Source: JBFMFR01 sp040752025
Lineage (GTDB): Bacteria; Chloroflexota; Anaerolineae; Anaerolineales; UBA4823
Length of the DNA: 64,000 bases
Direction: 5' to 3'
Assembly (NCBI GenBank): GCA_040752025.1
Contig: JBFMFR010000020.1
Coordinates: 1-64,000, forward strand
Both the position numbers and the translations under genes were made by a program. The notes beneath the pieces were generated by a model. It saw only the letters and a list, made by a program, of their open reading frames with translations, was not told where the DNA came from and searched no databases. This document shows positions 58,781 through 64,000 of the stretch, one piece after another (positions within the stretch are counted from its first letter, which is position 1; each line of letters begins with the position of its first letter).

Positions 58781-60811
58781 ATGTCGCTTCTATCCGCCTC
58801 AGGCCTGGCTAAATCATTTGGTTCACTCGACCTTTTCTCGAATATCTCTCTGAGCGTCCCGCACCGGGCCCGCATTGCCATCGTTGGTCCGAACGGCATT
58901 GGCAAAACCACCCTGCTGCGCATTTTGATCGGCCTGGAAGAACCAACCGCCGGCAGCGTACAAAAAGCACGCACCCTGAGCGTGGGTTACCTGCCACAAG
59001 AAGCCGGTTTGACCGGCTCCCACACCCTGTGGCAGGAATGCCTGGCAGCCCTTGAAGAATTGCTCGACCTGGAAGCCGAGTTGGCCCGTTTGGAAGCCGC
59101 CATGAGCGACCCACAGCAGGCCGAAGAGATTTTGGAGCGCTACGGCAAATTGCAGGAGCAGTTCGAGCGCCGCGGCGGCTACACCTACGAGACTCGCATT
59201 CGCCAGACGCTGACCGGCCTGGGCTTCGACTCCAGCGACTACAACCGCCCCATCTACCAACTCTCCGGCGGGCAGCGCACGCGCGCCCTGCTGGCCCGCT
59301 TACTGCTCTCCGAACCTGAACTGCTCGTCCTGGATGAGCCCACCAACCACCTGGACATTCAGGCCGTCGAGTGGCTGGAGGGCTACCTCAGCCAGTGGCA
59401 GGGAGCCACGCTGATCGTTTCCCACGATCGCTACTTCCTGGATCGAGTCGTCGACCACATCTGGGAAATGCGCCAGACCGGCCTGGAGGTCTATCGTGGT
59501 AACTACAGCGCCTACGTACGACAACGCCAGGAGCGCTGGGACCTGCACCAGCAAGTGTACGAATCCGAGAAAGCTCGCCTGGAAAAAGAGGTAGAGTACG
59601 TCAAGCGCAACATTTCCGGCCAAAACACCAGCCAGGCCAAGGGCAAGCTGCGCCGCCTGAGCCGCGAGGTTCAAGCCATCGAAAAGCTGGGGGTGGAGGC
59701 CGTGCAAAGCAAAAGCTGGCTGGAGATCAGCAGCCAGATCGAAATCTCCGACCATCCACTGAGTGTGATGGAGGTCGAACAGCGCATCCATGCCTTGAAA
59801 GGGCCCTCCAACCGCCCACCGCACCTGCACATCAACCTGAAAGCCAGCCAGCGCTCTGGCGACCTGGTGCTGCGCACGCGCGACCTGGCTATCGGTTATC
59901 CCGATGAAGGCCGCCCGTTATTTCGCGCCCCCGATCTGCTGCTCAAGCGCGGCGAGTGCGCTGCCGTCATCGGTCCTAACGGGGCCGGCAAGACCACCTT
60001 CCTCAAGACCCTGCTGGAGCAAATGCCCCCCCTGGAAGGCGAAGTGATCCTGGGAGCCAGCCTGGAGATCGCCTATTTTGCCCAGGCCCACGAAGGCCTG
60101 GACTCATCCCACACCTTGATGCAAGAGGTCGAAGCCGTTGCTCCCCACATGCTGCCTGGCGATATCCGCGATTACCTGGCGCGCTTCCTTTTCACCGGCG
60201 ATGATGTCTTCAAAAAAGTTTCCCTGCTCTCCGGCGGCGAGCGCGGGCGCCTGGCGCTTGCCAAGCTCTCGCTCACCCACAATAACCTCCTGCTGCTCGA
60301 TGAGCCCACCAACCACCTGGACATCCCCTCCCAGGAGATCTTGCAAGAAGTGCTGGCGACTTACCAGGGCACCATTATGCTCGTCTCTCACGACCGCTAC
60401 CTCATCGATGCCCTGGGCACCCAGGTATGGGAGATCATCCCCGGCCAGGTTGAGCTGTGCATTTTCGAAGGCACCTACACCCAGTACAAAGAATATCAAG
60501 AGAAACAGCTTGCCGAGCAGACGGCGCGCAGCACCGCCGCCCGCCAGACCAGCGCGGCTCCGCGCCCACAGCCGCCCTCCGCAAACGAGCGCCGCCGCCG
60601 CGCCCGCCTGAAAGAAGTCGAAGACGCCATCACCGCCCTGGAGGCGCAGCTTACCGCGCTGTCGACCAAGCTAGAAAACCCGCCCAGCGATCCCGCTAAG
60701 GTGCATCGTCTGGGGGAGGATTACGTGCACACGCAGCGCGAAATTGACAAATTGATGAATGAATGGGAAAATCTAAATACAATCCCATCCACAGAGTTTC
60801 AGGAGAGGTAA
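58781..60811 (+). CDS. ABC-F family ATPase
   Basis: This is a 676-residue soluble twin ABC protein without membrane segments. The first ABC domain has GPNGIGKTT, LSGGQRTRALLARLL and LDEPTNHLD; the second has GPNGAGKTT, LSGGERGRLALAKL and LDEPTNHLD. The ABC-F linker (about 245-320, charged, KARLEKEVEYVKRNI) lies between them. A C-terminal coiled coil (about 600-670) resembles Uup. ABC-F proteins act on the ribosome or on DNA structures. The STAS gene follows after a single base, so they form an operon. Confidence 0.95.
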   Translation: MSLLSASGLAKSFGSLDLFSNISLSVPHRARIAIVGPNGIGKTTLLRILIGLEEPTAGSVQKARTLSVGYLPQEAGLTGSHTLWQECLAALEELLDLEAELARLEAAMSDPQQAEEILERYGKLQEQFERRGGYTYETRIRQTLTGLGFDSSDYNRPIYQLSGGQRTRALLARLLLSEPELLVLDEPTNHLDIQAVEWLEGYLSQWQGATLIVSHDRYFLDRVVDHIWEMRQTGLEVYRGNYSAYVRQRQERWDLHQQVYESEKARLEKEVEYVKRNISGQNTSQAKGKLRRLSREVQAIEKLGVEAVQSKSWLEISSQIEISDHPLSVMEVEQRIHALKGPSNRPPHLHINLKASQRSGDLVLRTRDLAIGYPDEGRPLFRAPDLLLKRGECAAVIGPNGAGKTTFLKTLLEQMPPLEGEVILGASLEIAYFAQAHEGLDSSHTLMQEVEAVAPHMLPGDIRDYLARFLFTGDDVFKKVSLLSGGERGRLALAKLSLTHNNLLLLDEPTNHLDIPSQEILQEVLATYQGTIMLVSHDRYLIDALGTQVWEIIPGQVELCIFEGTYTQYKEYQEKQLAEQTARSTAARQTSAAPRPQPPSANERRRRARLKEVEDAITALEAQLTALSTKLENPPSDPAKVHRLGEDYVHTQREIDKLMNEWENLNTIPSTEFQER

Positions 60812-60812
60812 C

Positions 60813-61229
60813 ATGGAAATCACCGTTTCACAAGCGCAAGGCCCAGCGCCAGTAACCATCGTAAAACCCCACGGAGCGCTGGACGCGTCCACTTACAAAC
60901 AACTGATCGACAAAGCCCAGGAACTCTTTCAGGCCGGGACGCGCTACTTGCTCCTCGACCTGAGCGCCCTGGAACACATGAGCAGTTCTGGGATCGCCGC
61001 TTTGCAAACCATCGCCATTCTCATGAGTGGCGAAAAACTGCCCGACCCTGAAGCAGGCTGGGAAGTTTTCCATTCCATCCAACGCGATATGGGTAAAGGC
61101 GTGCACCCGGCGCTAAAGCTGCTCAGCCCGACTGCCAACGTAGATCGGGTGCTGAGCATGGTAGGCTTCAAGAAGATCCTGGAAGTGCACACCGACCTAG
61201 AAGCCGCTCTGGCCTCTTTCGTCCCCTAA
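60813..61229 (+). CDS. STAS-domain protein (anti-sigma-factor antagonist type)
   Basis: This protein has 138 residues. ITVSQAQGPAPVTIVKPHGALDASTYKQL, YLLLDLSALEHMSSSGIAALQ and a C-terminal helix give the SpoIIAA-like STAS fold. The phosphorylatable Ser is in the MSSSGI motif near 53-55. AGGAGAGG precedes the ATG. It is translated from the end of the ABC-F transcript and lies just upstream of a histidine-kinase-like sensor, which might phosphorylate or respond to it. Confidence 0.9.
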   Translation: MEITVSQAQGPAPVTIVKPHGALDASTYKQLIDKAQELFQAGTRYLLLDLSALEHMSSSGIAALQTIAILMSGEKLPDPEAGWEVFHSIQRDMGKGVHPALKLLSPTANVDRVLSMVGFKKILEVHTDLEAALASFVP

Positions 61230-61317
61230 TCGGCTGCACCGCCTGCCAGCATCGGCTCATCGCCGTTATACTTGCGTAACTGCGGCCAGCGCCTCACAAT
61301 CCAATCAGCCAAAAACC

Positions 61318-63444
61318 ATGCCCAATTCGAACCAGCCCGAAAAAAAGCCGCTCGACTCAAGTAAACGCCTGGTTGGCAACCTGGTTTACTCGCCAGTTGG
61401 GCGTATGATCGCCAGGCTCCCTTTCCTATCGGGAGCCATGCGCCGTTTTTCTCGCCGGTTGGCGCAGCGCCAGATCCCCCAGGACATGAGTTCCATCCAG
61501 CGCGGGCCTTCGACTGACCTGGAATCTTCGCTGCGCAGCATCGTTTGCGATGTGGTCGAAGCCCTGGGCTATGTAGGCGCCATGGTCGCCACCTACGAAC
61601 CGGGCGACGTGCTGCCCGTGCGCGCCCTGTACATCGACCCTCAGATCGCCTCCTCTGGGCATTTGCAAGCCTGGATAGAGCAGGTCTCACCGTACAGCCC
61701 GCAGCCGCTTAACCTGACCGACCCAAAGATCGCCCGCGTGTTCATCAACGATCTTGAATACCAGGATAACCTGAGCGTCCAGGCCGCCAAGAGCCAGTTG
61801 CCGGTTATCAGCGATACCCTGTTCGACCTCCTTATTCCGCTGATCTCCCCGGCGGCGCGCCCCACCCTGGATGCCATCCAACAATCCCTGGGCATCCAAC
61901 AGGTGATCGCTTTGCCTTTCTTCATCGAATCACGCCTGGAAACTGGCATCGAAAAAGAATACGTTGGCAACCTGTTCGCTGCCAAGAATGGCCCGATCTC
62001 AGAAGCAGACGTGCGCGTGCTCTCGGCTTTCGCCCGCCAGATGGCCTCCGCCGTCCTCAGCGAGCGCCGCCGCCTGCGCGCTAAGATCACCCAACAGCTC
62101 ATCCTGGATATCCACCGCGCCCTGGCTCACGAAGACCAGATCCTCAACCGTATCGCCCAAGGCATGGTGGAGGAACTGGGCTACCTGGGCGCCATGGTCG
62201 CCGCCTACGAACCGGATGATGCCTTGCCAGTGCGCGCCCTGTACATCGACCCGCAGGTTGCCTCTGTTGATCGCCTTCAGGCCTGGATCGATGAGATCTC
62301 GGCTTTCAGCCCCTACCCGCTCAGCCTGACCGACCCCAACATCGCCCGCGTTTACGTACATCACCCGGAGCACCAGGGCAACCTGAGCACCCAGGCCGCC
62401 CGCGAGCATAAGCCGGTGGTCAGTGACAGCCTGTTCGATCTTTTCACCCCCATAGCTCCCCAGGCCGCCCGCAGCCTCATCGATGGCATCCAGCAGGCCC
62501 TGGGCATTCAACAGGTGATCGCCGCTCCCTTCTTCTCCGAAACCTTCCAGGATGGGCAGTTGCACAAAGAATTCGTCGGCAACCTGTTCGCCGCCACGCG
62601 TGCCCGCCAGTTTCAAACCTGGGAGATCGAGCTGTTGAGCGCCTTTGGTGAACAGGCCGCCGCCGGGTTGAAGAACGCCCGCCTGTACCGCCATTCCGAA
62701 TCGCGCCGGGTCGCCGCCGAGATCTTCGGCAAGATGGCTTTCAGCGCCACTGCCGGGCTGCACGCCTTCCGCAATCATGTCGGCTACGTGCGTATGAGCG
62801 TCCATTTCCTCGACCATTTACGCCGCCAGTCCACCGGCCTGGACGGCGAAGTCTGGGACCGGCAGGTCCCCTCCATGCTCGACCGCCTGGACCAGATCAA
62901 AGACATCCTCAACAGCCTGCACCAGCCCTTCCGGCTGATCCAGAACGTGCCCGTCAAGATCAATACCACCCTGCAGCGCGCTCTGATGAATATCGAAGCG
63001 CCTGAAGCCTGGATCAACCTGGCCTTAGCTGAAGACCTTCCTGAAATCAACACCGTCGAGGAGATGCTTACCGCTGCCTTTCAGGTGCTGATCAAGAATG
63101 CCATCGAAGCCATCCAGGAGAAGAAAGAAGCCGGGTTGCCTGAAGATACAAACCTCCCCCCGTTGAGCATCACCAGCCGCCTGACTCCGGAAGGCGACGT
63201 TGAAGTCACCATCTACGACCGGGGCATCGGCATCCCACCCGAGCGGCTGAGCAAAATCTACGAAATTGGATACACCACCAAGCAGTCCGGCCTGGGCTTC
63301 GGGCTGTTTTGGACGCGCGACTACCTCGAAGGCCTGGGGGGCAGCCTGCTCCTGGAGAGCCGCTGGGGCGAAGGCACACAGGTGCACATCCACCTGCCTG
63401 CACTAAAAAATCAGCCCCCGGGAGTCTCCGTCCCAGGGGCCTGA
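61318..63444 (+). CDS. Sensor histidine kinase with duplicated GAF-like domains
   Basis: This 708-residue soluble protein has two copies of a ~170-residue sensor domain, 204 residues apart (about 68-235 and 272-440). Both contain GAMVAxYEPxDxLPVRALYIDPQ, followed by LxLTDPxIARV and SLGIQQVIAxPFF. The kinase part has an H-box-like stretch GLHAFRNHVG (His482 or His487), an N-box KNAIEAIQ, GIGIPPERL and SGLGFGLFWTRDYLEGLGG. It has no receiver domain. A partner response regulator is not in the window; the STAS protein upstream is a possible partner. Confidence 0.9.
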   Translation: MPNSNQPEKKPLDSSKRLVGNLVYSPVGRMIARLPFLSGAMRRFSRRLAQRQIPQDMSSIQRGPSTDLESSLRSIVCDVVEALGYVGAMVATYEPGDVLPVRALYIDPQIASSGHLQAWIEQVSPYSPQPLNLTDPKIARVFINDLEYQDNLSVQAAKSQLPVISDTLFDLLIPLISPAARPTLDAIQQSLGIQQVIALPFFIESRLETGIEKEYVGNLFAAKNGPISEADVRVLSAFARQMASAVLSERRRLRAKITQQLILDIHRALAHEDQILNRIAQGMVEELGYLGAMVAAYEPDDALPVRALYIDPQVASVDRLQAWIDEISAFSPYPLSLTDPNIARVYVHHPEHQGNLSTQAAREHKPVVSDSLFDLFTPIAPQAARSLIDGIQQALGIQQVIAAPFFSETFQDGQLHKEFVGNLFAATRARQFQTWEIELLSAFGEQAAAGLKNARLYRHSESRRVAAEIFGKMAFSATAGLHAFRNHVGYVRMSVHFLDHLRRQSTGLDGEVWDRQVPSMLDRLDQIKDILNSLHQPFRLIQNVPVKINTTLQRALMNIEAPEAWINLALAEDLPEINTVEEMLTAAFQVLIKNAIEAIQEKKEAGLPEDTNLPPLSITSRLTPEGDVEVTIYDRGIGIPPERLSKIYEIGYTTKQSGLGFGLFWTRDYLEGLGGSLLLESRWGEGTQVHIHLPALKNQPPGVSVPGA
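63405..63440 (-). terminator. Intrinsic terminator of valS, inside the end of the convergent gene
   Basis: On the minus strand GCCCCTGGGA...TCCCGGGGGC forms a stem followed by TGATTTTTTAG. It lies wholly inside the last codons of the sensor kinase gene on the plus strand. Confidence 0.8.
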
Positions 63445-63455
63445 ATCCTTACCGC

Positions 63456-64000
63456 TTAGCCCAGCGCCTCCAATTGGGCGCGCAGCTTGGCCTGCGTTTC
63501 AAGATAAGCCGCCAGCTTGTCGCGTTCTTTCTGCACCACGGCCGGCGGCGCTTTTTCGGCGAACGAAGATCCCAGCAGCCCCTCCAGGCGCTCGATCTGC
63601 GTCTGCGCCTCGCGCAGGTCCTTCTCCAGGCGGGCGCGTTCTTCGTCTGTATCCACCAGCCCGGCCAGGGGCAGGTAAACTTCCACTGTACCGACTACCA
63701 GGGCGATGTGCCCTTCCGGCTTGTTCTCGATCGTCTCCACAATGTTCAATGCCTGCCGATCGATGCCCGCCAGGGCGGCAATCGCCTCGGCCTGCTGGCG
63801 CAGCATGGCGCAGGCGCTGGCTGAGACCAGCGTGGCAGGGATACGCCGGCCGGGTTTGACGTTCTTCTCCGAACGCAGGTTGCGCACCGCTCGCACGATT
63901 TCCTGTACCAGGCCAAAGTCGGCCACTGCCCCGGCCTCCCAGCCCTCTTCAGGGCGCGGCATGGGCCAGGCCGCCAGCATCAGCGCTTCGGGCCAGCCGG
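63456..64000 (-). CDS. valS: Valyl-tRNA synthetase, C-terminal part (runs off right edge)
   Basis: The frame is open to the window end and covers the last ~181 residues. WPEALMLAAWP and FGLVQEIVRAVRNLRSEKNVKPGRRI belong to the anticodon-binding domain of ValRS. VEVYLPLAGLVDTDEERARLEKDL and the charged helices after it are the C-terminal coiled-coil arm that contacts tRNA. The catalytic domain lies outside the window. A terminator follows the stop. Confidence 0.95.
   Translation of the reverse strand, partial: GWPEALMLAAWPMPRPEEGWEAGAVADFGLVQEIVRAVRNLRSEKNVKPGRRIPATLVSASACAMLRQQAEAIAALAGIDRQALNIVETIENKPEGHIALVVGTVEVYLPLAGLVDTDEERARLEKDLREAQTQIERLEGLLGSSFAEKAPPAVVQKERDKLAAYLETQAKLRAQLEALG

Noticed and set aside
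61226..61690. Minus-strand frame of 154 codons between STAS and sensor kinase
   Set aside because: It overlaps the start of the sensor kinase and has Arg-rich shadow composition.

Overview
The window looks like a chromosome segment of an uncultured Chloroflexota bacterium, most likely class Anaerolineae. This is an inference from gene content: eukaryote-like Ser/Thr kinases with Thr/Pro-rich stalks, a kinase-SUMF1 fusion, a SpoVS protein in a non-sporulating context, PolX, RecD2, LCP and SLT-type wall proteins, and many Thr-Pro-rich lipoproteins. Most of it is GC-rich. The first ~7.6 kb is visibly more AT-rich and has accessory character. No rRNA, tRNA or CRISPR array was recognised.

Region 1 (1-7.6 kb) starts with the tail of an IS630-type transposase. 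It then carries a HEPN-like all-helical protein, a small membrane protein, a large NACHT NTPase with three arrays of a Gly-Leu-Leu-x tetrapeptide repeat and TPRs, another small membrane protein, two small zinc-binding ORFs (one with an in-frame TGA), a Ser/Thr kinase and a NucS/DUF91-type nuclease. It has the make-up of a defence or conflict island.

Region 2 (7.6-19.8 kb) is a signalling and envelope block: a membrane protein / PAS-GGDEF / kinase operon, a kinase-SUMF1 fusion, a D-aminoacylase-like amidohydrolase, a lipoprotein, a TauE-type permease, and an ECF sigma / zinc anti-sigma / membrane protein operon. Two kinase genes share a nearly identical promoter.

Region 3 (19.8-35 kb, all minus strand) holds a two-gene radical-SAM operon with a consensus promoter and palindromic operators. 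Upstream of it is a large catabolic operon: GntR regulator, corrinoid protein, three non-pyrrolysine MttB-type methyltransferases, an oligopeptide-type binding lipoprotein, an S9 peptidase and an M20 amidohydrolase. The arrangement suggests capture and hydrolysis of conjugated methylated amines followed by corrinoid-dependent demethylation. An unusual Cys-rich 4Fe-4S protein and an EamA exporter lie upstream.

Region 4 (35-64 kb) is mostly housekeeping: an MFS pseudogene, VanZ-like protein, Rho, LysM-M23 peptidase, SLT-like protein, DNA polymerase I, TPR protein, HAD phosphatase, DUF6504, CAP-LysM protein, PolX, esterase, SpoVS, a duplicated membrane-protein pair, ComB-like phosphatase, RecD2, LCP, ABC-F, STAS, a duplicated-sensor histidine kinase and the 3' end of valS. 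At least three genes here appear to start on leaderless transcripts.
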